DNA from: Spirochaetaceae bacterium
GTDB taxonomy: Bacteria > Spirochaetota > Spirochaetia > Treponematales > Treponemataceae
Assembly: GCA_017614995.1 (NCBI GenBank)
Contig: JAGAAX010000005.1
Span: 18,618 to 82,617, forward strand
Reading direction: 5' to 3'
Length of the DNA stretch: 64,000 bases
The notes under the pieces are model-generated. The model was not told the DNA's origin. It saw only the letters and a list, made by a program, of their open reading frames with translations, and did no database searches. The position numbers and the translations under genes were made by a program. Numbering within the stretch: position 1 is the first letter of the stretch; every line of letters begins with the position of its first letter. Of the stretch, positions 1 to 7,398 are shown in pieces.

Positions 1-1
1 G

Positions 2-382
2 AAGGTTGTTTCTTTTATGGAGTTAAACGACTTTGATGGCTTTAAGATGCTAAATCTATATTCTAAAAGAACTCCATATCCAAAAAAATTAAAAAGTATT
101 GGAATTAATCCAAAAGAGCATAAAAAGAACTTGGAAAGTATAAAAAAACATATAGAACTTTTAAATGAACCAACTATTTTGCTTGCTTTTGGTGCAAATA
201 TAGTGGAAATTGATGGTTTGGTGGATTGTTTTAAAGAAATAGTTAAAGAATGCAAGGCTTATAATCCTAAATGGCGCTGTCTAGATACAACTAAAGATGG
301 ACATCCTAAACATCCTTTATATTTATCAAAAAACTTGAGATTAAGAGAATTTGATGTTGATGAATATCTAAAGAAGCTTTAA
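2..382 (+). CDS. DUF1643 family protein, 5' end outside window
   Basis: The frame is open from base 2, so the true start lies upstream; the first ATG in the window (17) has no Shine-Dalgarno (SD) sequence. The visible 127 codons match the C-terminal half of DUF1643: an MLNLYSKRT strand (family: VNLFALR-like), a LLAFGANI strand in the middle, and a diagnostic C-terminal KDGHPKHPLYL. DUF1643 proteins are small cytoplasmic proteins of unknown function, frequent in accessory DNA. This copy sits in an AT-rich island next to gene remnants. What is seen is the motif order; the family name is recall from that signature. Confidence 0.75.
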   Translation, partial: KVVSFMELNDFDGFKMLNLYSKRTPYPKKLKSIGINPKEHKKNLESIKKHIELLNEPTILLAFGANIVEIDGLVDCFKEIVKECKAYNPKWRCLDTTKDGHPKHPLYLSKNLRLREFDVDEYLKKL

Positions 383-384
383 AA

Positions 385-564
385 GTATGGTTTTTCACAA
401 ATCGGGGTTATTATTCTGAAACCGCCGAAAACATTATTGCGGTTGGCAAGAAAGCAGAAAAAAGTCTTTCGTCATTTCAAAGTTTTTCTGGTAAAGAAGT
501 TCGGCATCCTGCAAATAATGGCAAAAAAGACTTTATAAAGGGTATGACTGGATTTTTGAAATAA
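385..564 (+). pseudogene. Remnant of a coding gene without a start
   Basis: An open stretch of 59 codons ends at TAA 562-564. Its composition is protein-like (for example GKEVRHPANNGKKDFIKGM near the end), but there is no ATG, GTG or TTG with a ribosome binding site, and the frame is closed by TGA at 361. It looks like the C-terminal tail of a gene whose front has been lost or replaced by the DUF1643 gene. I do not recognise the family. Confidence 0.4.
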
Positions 565-594
565 TCTATTATAGATTGACTCAAGGGGTGGGGA

Positions 595-1776
595 ATGAAT
601 GATGTGTTTTTGCCGTTTACATATAAAACGGCACAGATACTACCATGTGCAACAGAATCTGAACTCTCAGAGAAAATAAAAGAATCTGATTTTCTTATAA
701 GCGATGCAAAATGTGTTCATAGAATGGTCGGTGTAAAATACAACCACAAGACAATGAGACGACCGAAAATCACATTTACAGCAATGCGCCATGAAATGAT
801 TCTTGCAAAACAGATTGTGTTCAAACTTGGAAAGAAGATTTTCTATGATGGCAACTTTTCTGCATCACTTTTTAAATATAGTGCCGGTGATTGTATAGAC
901 AAAAAATATCTTCAACAGCTTGCCGATTATTACAGACAGTTTTGGCATCTATCAGAACCCCTTTGTAAAACTCCCAAAAAGGATATAAATCAGATTGATA
1001 TTTCAGAAGAAGGTTTTTATATAAATGGCTCTCTTCTTAAACCGCCCTTCAAAATTCAGGCTCTAATAAGAATACTCGGTGAGCCGGACAAAAAGGAGTG
1101 GAAACGCGGTGACGGCAAAAAAGTAAAAATTGCCGAATGGCACAAATGGGGTCTTGTGGCTAATACGGATTTCGGCAAGAAAGATGTTGTGTGCATGGTA
1201 TTTATTTATATGACTAAAGCTCAAAACCGTCCGGGGCTGTTGCCGTTTTCTGGTTCAGTAACAATTTCTAATAGTCCGGTATCTTTTAAAAATACCAATA
1301 CCTTTTGGATTCATAATGGAAAAGATAATAATATTATTTTAAAGAAAGTCTTTTGTAACATTTCAGAAAACAGTACTGATGAAAATATAGAGGTTTTTGC
1401 TGTAACTTTTGCAAAAAAAATGACGCCATTTTGCATAGCAGTTAGAGATAACAATTTTGAAAAAGTCCGTTCACTTATAGCACGTGGCGCGAATGTAAAC
1501 AGAAGATGCGATTTTGATATGAGCACACCGCTTTTTTTTGCGGCAAACGGAAATCAGATAAAAATGGCAGAACTGCTTCTGGCAAATGGTGCTGATGTAA
1601 ATGCTGTAAATATGTTTGGGGATACACCTCTGATGGAATGTATAAAATCAGACGGAACAAAAGAAATGATACAACTTTTAATAAATGCCGGTGCAGATAC
1701 CTCTATAAAAGATAGGTATGGAAAAACAATTTTTGATATAGCAAAAGAAAACGGCATTCAGATTAACTGGTGCTAA
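595..1776 (+). CDS. Ankyrin-repeat protein with uncharacterised N-terminal domain
   Basis: A 393-residue cytoplasmic protein with no signal peptide. ATG 595 follows a G-rich SD (GGGGTGGGG). Residues about 140-215 (INGSLLKPPFKIQALIRILG through VVCMVFIYM) resemble a DUF7738-type domain, an uncertain assignment. Residues about 280-390 are three to four ankyrin repeats with clear signatures (TPLFFAANGNQ, LLLANGADVNAVN, LLINAGADTSIKDRYG). Ankyrin proteins of this layout are often immunity or partner proteins in toxin cassettes; that role is inference here. A seven-unit palindrome array starts 48 bases after its stop. Confidence 0.7.
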   Translation: MNDVFLPFTYKTAQILPCATESELSEKIKESDFLISDAKCVHRMVGVKYNHKTMRRPKITFTAMRHEMILAKQIVFKLGKKIFYDGNFSASLFKYSAGDCIDKKYLQQLADYYRQFWHLSEPLCKTPKKDINQIDISEEGFYINGSLLKPPFKIQALIRILGEPDKKEWKRGDGKKVKIAEWHKWGLVANTDFGKKDVVCMVFIYMTKAQNRPGLLPFSGSVTISNSPVSFKNTNTFWIHNGKDNNIILKKVFCNISENSTDENIEVFAVTFAKKMTPFCIAVRDNNFEKVRSLIARGANVNRRCDFDMSTPLFFAANGNQIKMAELLLANGADVNAVNMFGDTPLMECIKSDGTKEMIQLLINAGADTSIKDRYGKTIFDIAKENGIQINWC

Positions 1777-1824
1777 GCTCAAATCCAATATCATTTGATA
1801 TTCTGCCCAAGCCGAAAACATTAA

Positions 1825-2074
1825 CGTCATTATGACGTTCGCCTTTGGCTGTTTTCACAAAACGTCATAATGACGATTGTAGCTTTTGGAGATTTTCAAA
1901 AACGTCATGATGACGATTGCCCACTTTGGTAATTTTCACGAATCGTCATGATGACGATTGCTCACTTTGGTAATTTTCACGAATCGTCATGATGACGATT
2001 GCTTACTTTGGCATTTTCTCAAATCGTCATGATGACGTTTACTGCTTTTGTTTTCCTAGAACGTAATGATGACG
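1825..2074. repeat. Seven-unit palindromic repeat array
   Basis: Seven copies of CGTCAT-N-ATGACG lie at 1825, 1863, 1903, 1944, 1985, 2025 and 2062 (the last is CGTAAT-G-ATGACG). Start-to-start spacing is 38, 40, 41, 41, 40 and 37 bases. The inter-core sequence is also conserved (ATTGCYCACTTTGGTAATTT type), so the real unit is about 40 bp. In RNA each core could form a 5-bp stem with a 3-base loop. It fills most of the gap after the ankyrin gene; the rest of the gap holds only a signal-peptide remnant. A sister array lies at 3243-3371. Confidence 0.9.
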
Positions 2075-2161
2075 CTCACTATTTTTTCAAAACCCTATAG
2101 ATTTTGTAACAAGCAGACTGACCGTTAAACTGTTGCGGAAAATTTTGGTGAGGATTTGAAA

Positions 2162-2203
2162 ATGAAAACATTAAAAAAAATCATTTTTTTGACCCTGCTT
2201 TAA
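2162..2203 (+). pseudogene. Remnant of a lipoprotein or secreted-protein start
   Basis: ATG 2162 follows GTGAGGATTTGAAA and encodes MKTLKKIIFLTLL before TAA at 2201-2203: a typical signal-peptide start cut off in its hydrophobic core. One frame over, the sequence continues NSCYTPCF, which would make a lipobox-like FNSC. This suggests a decayed lipoprotein gene, although a leader peptide cannot be excluded. Confidence 0.35.
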
Positions 2204-2287
2204 TTCTTGCTACACCCCCTGTTTTATAATTATGAATAGATAAATGCTGGTGTGTCCAGTATGAAACTTTTATTAGGGGATGGCATT

Positions 2288-2758
2288 ATGGATGAACTGA
2301 TAATTAATAATCTTAATGACAGAGATAAAGTAATAAGAACATTAGCAGATGTTAAATTGACTTGCCATTTAAGGCTTAAGTCTGGTACATGCAAAGGACA
2401 TGAGTGTGATGATTGTTTCAAATATCAGACATACTGTAGCTGCTTGGAGCAGATGTCTGACTTTGACAAATTACAGATTGATAATATTTATGAATCTGAA
2501 TATAGCAAGCTGAATATAAGACAATTTTCTACTCCAAAGTCTGAATCAGTTAAACCAAAATCGAAATTAATATCAAAATTAAAAGACTTCGGTAAATATA
2601 TGAGTCTTTGGTTTGCTCTTTTTGTCTTTATTTATGGAATAATTTCATTTTTTACAAGAGGCGAACCTGCTGTGTTTCATCTATGTATGGTAGGGGTTGT
2701 GATTTATTGGCTAGTTGGTTCTTTATGTTTTATCTTTGTGATTCTGGGCTCAGATTGA
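2288..2758 (+). CDS. Small Cys-rich protein with two C-terminal membrane helices
   Basis: ATG 2288 is chosen because AGGGGA at 2275-2280 lies 7 bases upstream; an in-frame GTG at 2252 has no SD. The 156-residue product has a soluble N-terminal part with a cysteine cluster (CHLRLKSGTCKGHECDDC then YQTYCSC), possibly metal-binding. Two hydrophobic helices form the C-terminal third (MSLWFALFVFIYGIISFF; MVGVVIYWLVGSLCFIFVI). I do not recognise a family. It lies with the next gene between two copies of the same palindromic repeat array. Confidence 0.6.
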   Translation: MDELIINNLNDRDKVIRTLADVKLTCHLRLKSGTCKGHECDDCFKYQTYCSCLEQMSDFDKLQIDNIYESEYSKLNIRQFSTPKSESVKPKSKLISKLKDFGKYMSLWFALFVFIYGIISFFTRGEPAVFHLCMVGVVIYWLVGSLCFIFVILGSD

Positions 2759-2794
2759 TGCCTTGAAGCCTTTCATATAAAAGGAGTGTATAGA

Positions 2795-3223
2795 ATGAAG
2801 AAAAATCTGTTTATATTTGTCCTTTGTCTTGTCTGCATATTCAATGCTGTTTCAGAAGAATCAGTTTTCTTTGACACAATTGAAACAGTTTCAAAGCTGA
2901 CACGCAAAAATGTGCATGATATTAATTCTGATAACAAGGTAAACTGCATCGATTATACGGTTATGTTCAAATACTACTGGGATAAAAACTGCGAACCTGG
3001 TCATTCTATAGATTGTCAAATTATCAGAAATGAAAATCCACAAAATGGATTTCATCATTTATTTGTAAGAGTAAGAGAAAACTCAAGAGCTGCATGGATT
3101 TATATTGAGCCGCAAGCCAAATATCCAGATATGGAAATGACTAAATATTGGGGTATGAGATACGAATCGCAATATGACATATATAATGAAACATATATAT
3201 GGAAAAATGACTATCTGGAGTAG
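2795..3223 (+). CDS. Small secreted transglutaminase-like protein
   Basis: ATG 2795 follows AAGGAG at 9 bases; an earlier in-frame GTG (2786) is less likely. The 142-residue product starts with a clear signal peptide (MKKNLFIFVLCLVCIFNAVS). The rest carries a Cys-His-acid order typical of transglutaminase-like papain folds: NCIDYTVMFKYYW, then GFHHLFVRVR, then WIYIEPQA. This suggests a periplasmic or extracellular thiol enzyme or a degenerate relative. The fold assignment is inference from motif order. A four-unit palindrome array begins 20 bases after the stop. Confidence 0.6.
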   Translation: MKKNLFIFVLCLVCIFNAVSEESVFFDTIETVSKLTRKNVHDINSDNKVNCIDYTVMFKYYWDKNCEPGHSIDCQIIRNENPQNGFHHLFVRVRENSRAAWIYIEPQAKYPDMEMTKYWGMRYESQYDIYNETYIWKNDYLE

Positions 3224-3242
3224 GGCTATTGTCTTTTCTAAT

Positions 3243-3371
3243 CGTCATCATGACGATTGTCACTTTTGCTTTTTCACAAAACGTCATTATGACGATTGCC
3301 CGCTTTGGTATTTTCACAAAACGTCATGATGACGTTTACTCATTTTGCATTTTCAAATCGTCACGATGACG
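3243..3371. repeat. Four-unit palindromic repeat array, sister of 1825-2074
   Basis: Copies of CGTCAT-N-ATGACG lie at 3243, 3282, 3322 and 3359 (the last is CGTCAC-G-ATGACG), with spacing 39, 40 and 37 bases. The last unit is followed by GTTTACTGCTTTTG, the same sequence that follows the penultimate unit of the first array, so the arrays share internal order and not just the core. The central base varies (C, T, G, G). Confidence 0.9.
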
Positions 3372-3425
3372 TTTACTGCTTTTGGTCATTTAGAAAATCA
3401 TTTATAAGCTTATGAAAAACAAAAG

Positions 3426-3515
3426 TGTCTGCGTAGTCGGATTTTGTGACGCGAATTACATGAGCACCGACGGTGCGAATCTAATTCGTGGAACAAAATA
3501 CGACGGGAGCAGACA
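3426..3515. repeat. 90 bp imperfect inverted repeat with nested hairpin
   Basis: TGTCTGC (3426-3432) pairs with GCAGACA (3509-3515). Inside, further complementary blocks (GTCG, ATTTTGT, CGAATTA against their counterparts at 3482-3508) extend the stem with small mismatches. A perfect GCACC-GAC-GGTGC hairpin (3464-3476) sits at the tip. The form is that of a MITE-like or REP-like element, or a recombination site folded as a single strand. I see no transposase. It occupies the gene-free stretch 3372-3573, where nothing else is evident. Confidence 0.7.
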
Positions 3516-3573
3516 TGTGGTTTTGCTTTAAGTTCTGTAACATGACTTCATTACAAAAAGAAAAATTACTAGA

Positions 3574-4155
3574 TTATCGCAAGTCTAGATTAGGATGCTT
3601 ATATAAAATTTCTTCATTATTTTCATTTCTTAGTTTTTTCTTTTTTAAAAGGACTGTCCAACGGGTTTGTCTTTCTGCATAATCTGTTTTGTTTTCTGGA
3701 AAAAATGATTTGCAGAAATATTTGTCATTATTTCCTTTTGACAGAAAAACAAAGAGGTTTGTATTTTTTACTGTGTTTTTCATTAAAAAATCTGCTTCAA
3801 TGACAGAAAAAGTCTGTAATGCAGGATTATAACGGAATATCGTATCATTGCTGTCAAAAATCTTCTCAAGCAAGGGAAGATATTCAATTCTTTTTTTGAT
3901 AAATTTATAATCTATAGAGGATTCTATATATTCAGGTGTAATTATATTTGATTTAAGACGGTCAAAAATAACTTCCGCAGAAAAAGCAAGACGTGGTAAA
4001 TCATTTAAATGCTGTAATCCTGCAAGATGAAAAAAATGCATTTTTTGAAATTCTACTGTAAGATTAATGGATTTGTTTTTTCTACCAAGTACAAATTCGT
4101 ATTCTATATCAAGCATTTTCTGAAAAGAATTAACAGCATTTGTAATGTCAGACAA
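3574..4155 (-). CDS. PBECR4-like nuclease-fold protein
   Basis: A 194-residue cytoplasmic protein. The start is taken as TTG 4155 because AAGGAG (4162-4167) lies 6 bases upstream; a TTG at 4176 would lie inside a terminator hairpin. Motifs YEFVLGRKNKS, MHFFHLAGLQHLNDLPRL, LFVFLSKGN and CKSFFPENKTDY match my recall of the PBECR4 family (phage Barnase-EndoU-ColicinE5/D-RelE-like nuclease 4), known from phages and mobile elements of gut bacteria. Activity is not shown. Isolated on its strand in the accessory island. Confidence 0.6.
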   Translation of the reverse strand: MSDITNAVNSFQKMLDIEYEFVLGRKNKSINLTVEFQKMHFFHLAGLQHLNDLPRLAFSAEVIFDRLKSNIITPEYIESSIDYKFIKKRIEYLPLLEKIFDSNDTIFRYNPALQTFSVIEADFLMKNTVKNTNLFVFLSKGNNDKYFCKSFFPENKTDYAERQTRWTVLLKKKKLRNENNEEILYKHPNLDLR

Positions 4156-4167
4156 AAACAGCTCCTT

Positions 4168-4202
4168 AAAAAACAAAAGCTCCGCGCCATTCGCAGAGCT
4201 TT
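4168..4202 (-). terminator. Intrinsic terminator upstream of the PBECR4 gene
   Basis: AAAGCTCTGCG pairs with CGCGGAGCTTT (one G-T pair, 5-base loop) and is followed on the minus strand by TGTTTTTT. The U-tract runs directly into the AAGGAG of the PBECR4-like gene. It would stop transcripts coming from the HicB side or act as a leader attenuator. Confidence 0.7.
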
Positions 4203-4421
4203 ACTCCGTTTTCTTTCAGCTTTCGCCTAGTTCAGATGAGGTCTACGGAAAACCCTTCAGAGACTGGCAGTATACTGTTTCTGAACACAATAGAACTGCT
4301 TTTGCGTCTAACAGACACTCAAGTTGCCTGTCGCCTTGAATGGCAAGGACTTACTGACTAAAATATAAAGCATGTGTATCAATAAATCAAGTTCAAAATC
4401 AGGCTTTTCTTTTTATAAGAA

Positions 4422-4676
4422 CTAACCAACGAGTTTATTTTTTTGCAAAATCTTTTTGGAATAAGGGTAGGCTTTTTCAGGTTCGCTTCCTTCAGAAACA
4501 CAGGTGTTAATATAATCATCAACGGCAGAATGGAAATCAGACACAAGCTCCGCAGCGTTTGTGCCTTCGTAAGAGATAAGAGAACGGATTCCCTGTACCT
4601 TGCCGTAAAAAATCTCATCTTCCGGCGAAAATTCAACACTTCCGATATAACCTTTGTATTCCATTATATTTCTCAT
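4422..4676 (-). CDS. HicB-family antitoxin, C-terminally truncated
   Basis: An 84-residue product. ATG 4676 follows GAGGGT at a normal distance; an internal ATG (MEYKGY, four codons in) is an alternative. Residues 5-60 are a good HicB N-terminal domain: MEYKGYIGSVEFSPEDEIFY, GKVQGIRSLISYEGT and DFHSAVDDYI. Family members normally continue for about 25-30 more residues into a ribbon-helix-helix DNA-binding tail (GSFNVRI-like). Here EPEKAY is followed by PYSKKILQKNKLVG and a stop, so that part is missing. No HicA toxin is next to it. Probably a decayed antitoxin; 4203-4421 downstream shows nothing I can support. Confidence 0.7.
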   Translation of the reverse strand: MRNIMEYKGYIGSVEFSPEDEIFYGKVQGIRSLISYEGTNAAELVSDFHSAVDDYINTCVSEGSEPEKAYPYSKKILQKNKLVG

Positions 4677-4750
4677 ATTAAACCCTCTTGTTTTAATTCT
4701 GCAACTGATTTTAGTTGCGTAACTGTCGTTCGTTCCTGCCGGGTAATTTT

Positions 4751-6238
4751 CTATTTCTCGATTTTCCAGTCTATAAGCTCGACGCCTTCAGAAAGAATAA
4801 GGTACAGGTCGTGGCTGCCTTTCATGTTTTTGGGCAGCTTGAGCTTTGCTTCGGTTTTGCCTTTTTTGCCTAACTTTGCCTCGCTGATTACAGTTCCGCT
4901 GCCGCCAAAATTGTCAAGCTGAACTTTCACAGTGCCGCTTTTTATAGGGGAATAAGACAGACAGATTTTAGATGCGCCGCCGCTAAAGTCTGCGCCTTTA
5001 ATGCAGATATATGCGCTTTTTTTGGTTGCAACAGCCGTCTGTCTGCTTGAAATTGCCACGTTTCTTATTGCGGCAAATGTTGCGGCAGGTACAGTTTCAT
5101 ACGGATTGAAAGAGCCTGCCTGTGTGACGCCCTCTTTTGTCATTTTCTGGTTCGGTAGGCTTCCGTCGTCATTCACCTTAAATTCATTGATGAACACATT
5201 TCTGTAGCCGCCTTTTTTCAAGCCGAAACCTTTTTCTAAAGTCTGTGTGTGATAGGCTATGTACCATTTTTCATTAAACTCAAAAATCCAGTGGTGGTTG
5301 TTTCCCCATGCGCCGAAAACTGTGCCCGGGTTTTCTAGCGTGTAGCCTTTATATTCGTACGGTCCGAGCGGATTTTCCGATGTCATGTAGCCGATAACCG
5401 CGATTGGCATTTTGTCTGGGTCTTTTGAATCTTTTCTGTCCTGCCAGTTTGTGCAGTATGTGTAATAGTAAGTTCCGTTTATTTTATTTATGCCTGAATC
5501 TTCGAATAAGAAGGGCGGGTCTAGTGTGACTGGCTCGCCTTTAATGCCTGTCATATCGTCTGTTAAGGCGGCTGCACGCGCGTTTTTCGGGTGCTCGTAT
5601 TTGTCAGGGTCGTGGCCGCCGCCAAAGAAGATATAGCCGTTTCCGTCGTCGTCAACCATTATGGCAGGGTCAAAAAGCCAGTTGATTGTGGCGCAGTTCG
5701 GTGTTTCACGCGAAATTAAAGCTTTGCCGATTGGGTCTGTGAACGGACCTAGCGGAGAATCTGCTGTGAGCACGCCGATTCCGTTTGCGCTGTCTGCAAA
5801 ATAAAGAAAGAACTTGTCCTTTCCGCCGATTTTTTTATATGCAATTGCCGGTGCCCAGGAGTTGCTTGCCCATTTAGCCGCACCGTTTCCGCCGTTTTTG
5901 CCTGCAACCGCAATTTCTCCGCAGTCAGTCCAGTTTACTAAATCTTTTGAGCTGAATACATTAAGGCTTGTAATTTTATTGTAGCCGTTATCTTCTATTC
6001 CTCTTGTAAATTCGAGCTGCTGCATGTCGTTTGTGGCATAAATGTACACTGTTCCGCCGTAAATCAGAACAGCAGGGTCTGCGCTGCATTTGTGCGTTAC
6101 AATAGGGTTGTTCTCATTCGGCATTTTGAATGCATTTTTAGCCATAAGTTTCTGCATTTCTGAAAGATTGCCAGCTTTAAGTGAATTGAAACCGAACATT
6201 AGAAGAAATCCTCCGAAGATTAGCTTTGCATTTTTCAT
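4751..6238 (-). CDS. Secreted glycoside hydrolase family 43 enzyme
   Basis: Start taken at ATG 6238, giving signal peptide MKNAKLIFGGFLLMFGFNSL; a TTG at 6274 is possible and neither has a strong SD. The product is 496 residues. The five-bladed GH43 catalytic part spans about 40-370, with the catalytic triad contexts visible: SADPAVL (base), LFDPAIMVDDDGNG (pKa modulator) and LFEDSGINK (acid). The C-terminal 110 residues form a beta-rich module, probably carbohydrate-binding (CBM6-like). GH43 enzymes remove arabinose or xylose from arabinoxylan; exact specificity cannot be read. It fits with GH115 at the other end of the window. Confidence 0.85.
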   Translation of the reverse strand: MKNAKLIFGGFLLMFGFNSLKAGNLSEMQKLMAKNAFKMPNENNPIVTHKCSADPAVLIYGGTVYIYATNDMQQLEFTRGIEDNGYNKITSLNVFSSKDLVNWTDCGEIAVAGKNGGNGAAKWASNSWAPAIAYKKIGGKDKFFLYFADSANGIGVLTADSPLGPFTDPIGKALISRETPNCATINWLFDPAIMVDDDGNGYIFFGGGHDPDKYEHPKNARAAALTDDMTGIKGEPVTLDPPFLFEDSGINKINGTYYYTYCTNWQDRKDSKDPDKMPIAVIGYMTSENPLGPYEYKGYTLENPGTVFGAWGNNHHWIFEFNEKWYIAYHTQTLEKGFGLKKGGYRNVFINEFKVNDDGSLPNQKMTKEGVTQAGSFNPYETVPAATFAAIRNVAISSRQTAVATKKSAYICIKGADFSGGASKICLSYSPIKSGTVKVQLDNFGGSGTVISEAKLGKKGKTEAKLKLPKNMKGSHDLYLILSEGVELIDWKIEK

Positions 6239-6338
6239 ATAGAAACGCTTACCATTTTTTACATTATTTTTCAAGGCTTGCTTTATTTGTCTGTTGCATT
6301 TAATATCAGTCTGTCATAAAAATTTATCAGGAAACAGA

Positions 6339-7343
6339 ATGTCGAAACTTCTTTTTGCACCGATGGCGACGCTTTCGCATGAAGCAATGCGGCGGATTAT
6401 TGAACATTATTCGCCCTCTGCCTGCGGTGAATATTATACAGAAATGATTCAGGCTACCACGTTTATCGGCGGCGGTAAATTTGAACAGTTTTACGTCCGT
6501 CCGGGGCCATGTCCAGAGCGTGTGGTGTGGCAGCTTACTTGCGGAAAAGCCGAGCCGATGGCAGAAGCTGCAAAAATCATCAGCGGATATGGCGGCATAG
6601 GCATTGACATAAACATGGGTTGCTGCGCGCCAGAAATTGTGCGGCAGGGCGCAGGTATTGCGTGGATGCTTAAAGAAAGGGCTGAAACTCAGGCAATGCT
6701 TGCTCTTGTGCGCAAGGCTGTGCCAGAGAATATGCGCCTCAGTGTAAAAATGCGGCTCGGTGACGAAGACTATAAACTCGATGAATTGTGTACCTTTACA
6801 GACATGCTTGTTTCAGAGGGCGTGTCGCAGATTGTGCTTCATCCGCGCACCAGAAAGGCTAAGTTCAAGCGGCCGCCGCACTGGAGCGACGCAGAAGCTT
6901 TATTTGAATATGTGGCAAAGAAATACGGCAGCTCAATCTGCCTGTGCATAAACGGCGATATAGCTGATTTTCAGTCTTTATGCAGTGTGCAGAAAGCTGT
7001 GCCGCTTGCTCAGGGCTTTATGATTGGGCGTGCGGCGGTACAGAAGCCCTGGCTTTTTGGCGATATTGCAGCGCGGCTTGCAGAAAAGGCTTGTGACGCA
7101 GGGCAGATTGACAGCCTTGAAGTTGTCAGCCTGTTTATCGAAAATCTTATGGAGTGCCAGCCCGAAGAATTCTGGCTTTCGCGTGCGCAGCGCTTCTTTT
7201 CGTATTTTTGCAAGAATTTCAGCTTTGCAAATTATCTTTTTACGCAGGTGAATAACGCAAAAGACTTGCCCAGCATGAAGCATGAATTTGAATCTTATTT
7301 TGAGAAAATGCCCGGCGAGCGTTTCTTAAAGCACAGTTTGTAG
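6339..7343 (+). CDS. tRNA-dihydrouridine synthase family protein
   Basis: ATG 6339 follows CAGGAAAC; an earlier in-frame start at 6294 lacks an SD. The 334-residue FMN-dependent TIM barrel begins LLFAPMATLSHEAMR, has DINMGCCAPEI with the conserved cysteine used as general acid, SVKMRLG, VLHPRTRKAKF, CINGDI and GFMIGRAAVQKPWLF for FMN phosphate binding. It reduces a uridine in the tRNA D-loop or nearby. Which Dus subfamily is not clear. It is divergent from GH43 and followed closely by rarA. Confidence 0.88.
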   Translation: MSKLLFAPMATLSHEAMRRIIEHYSPSACGEYYTEMIQATTFIGGGKFEQFYVRPGPCPERVVWQLTCGKAEPMAEAAKIISGYGGIGIDINMGCCAPEIVRQGAGIAWMLKERAETQAMLALVRKAVPENMRLSVKMRLGDEDYKLDELCTFTDMLVSEGVSQIVLHPRTRKAKFKRPPHWSDAEALFEYVAKKYGSSICLCINGDIADFQSLCSVQKAVPLAQGFMIGRAAVQKPWLFGDIAARLAEKACDAGQIDSLEVVSLFIENLMECQPEEFWLSRAQRFFSYFCKNFSFANYLFTQVNNAKDLPSMKHEFESYFEKMPGERFLKHSL

Positions 7344-7362
7344 CAATGCGCTTGTGCGGCAC

Positions 7363-7392
7363 TTGCACCAGCCGCGCAAATAAAGCTAAAAT
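7363..7392 (+). promoter_or_regulatory. Candidate promoter giving a leaderless rarA mRNA
   Basis: TTGCAC (7363-7368), 18-base spacer, TAAAAT (7387-7392). The ATG of rarA (7399) is 6 bases after the -10 box and has no SD, so the transcript would start at or just before the start codon. Confidence 0.5.
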
Positions 7393-7398
7393 ACTTTT

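Noticed and set aside
1825..3371. CRISPR array
   Set aside because: The parts between repeat cores are themselves conserved, the cores are only 13 bp, and no cas gene is present.
3426..3515. Integron attC site
   Set aside because: Size and folding are suggestive, but the R'' (RYYYAAC) and R' (GTTRRRY) boxes are not at the ends and no integrase is in the window.
4145..4339. Small plus-strand gene between the PBECR4-like gene and hicB
   Set aside because: It overlaps the start region of the PBECR4-like gene and the terminator hairpin, has no SD and its composition is not convincing.
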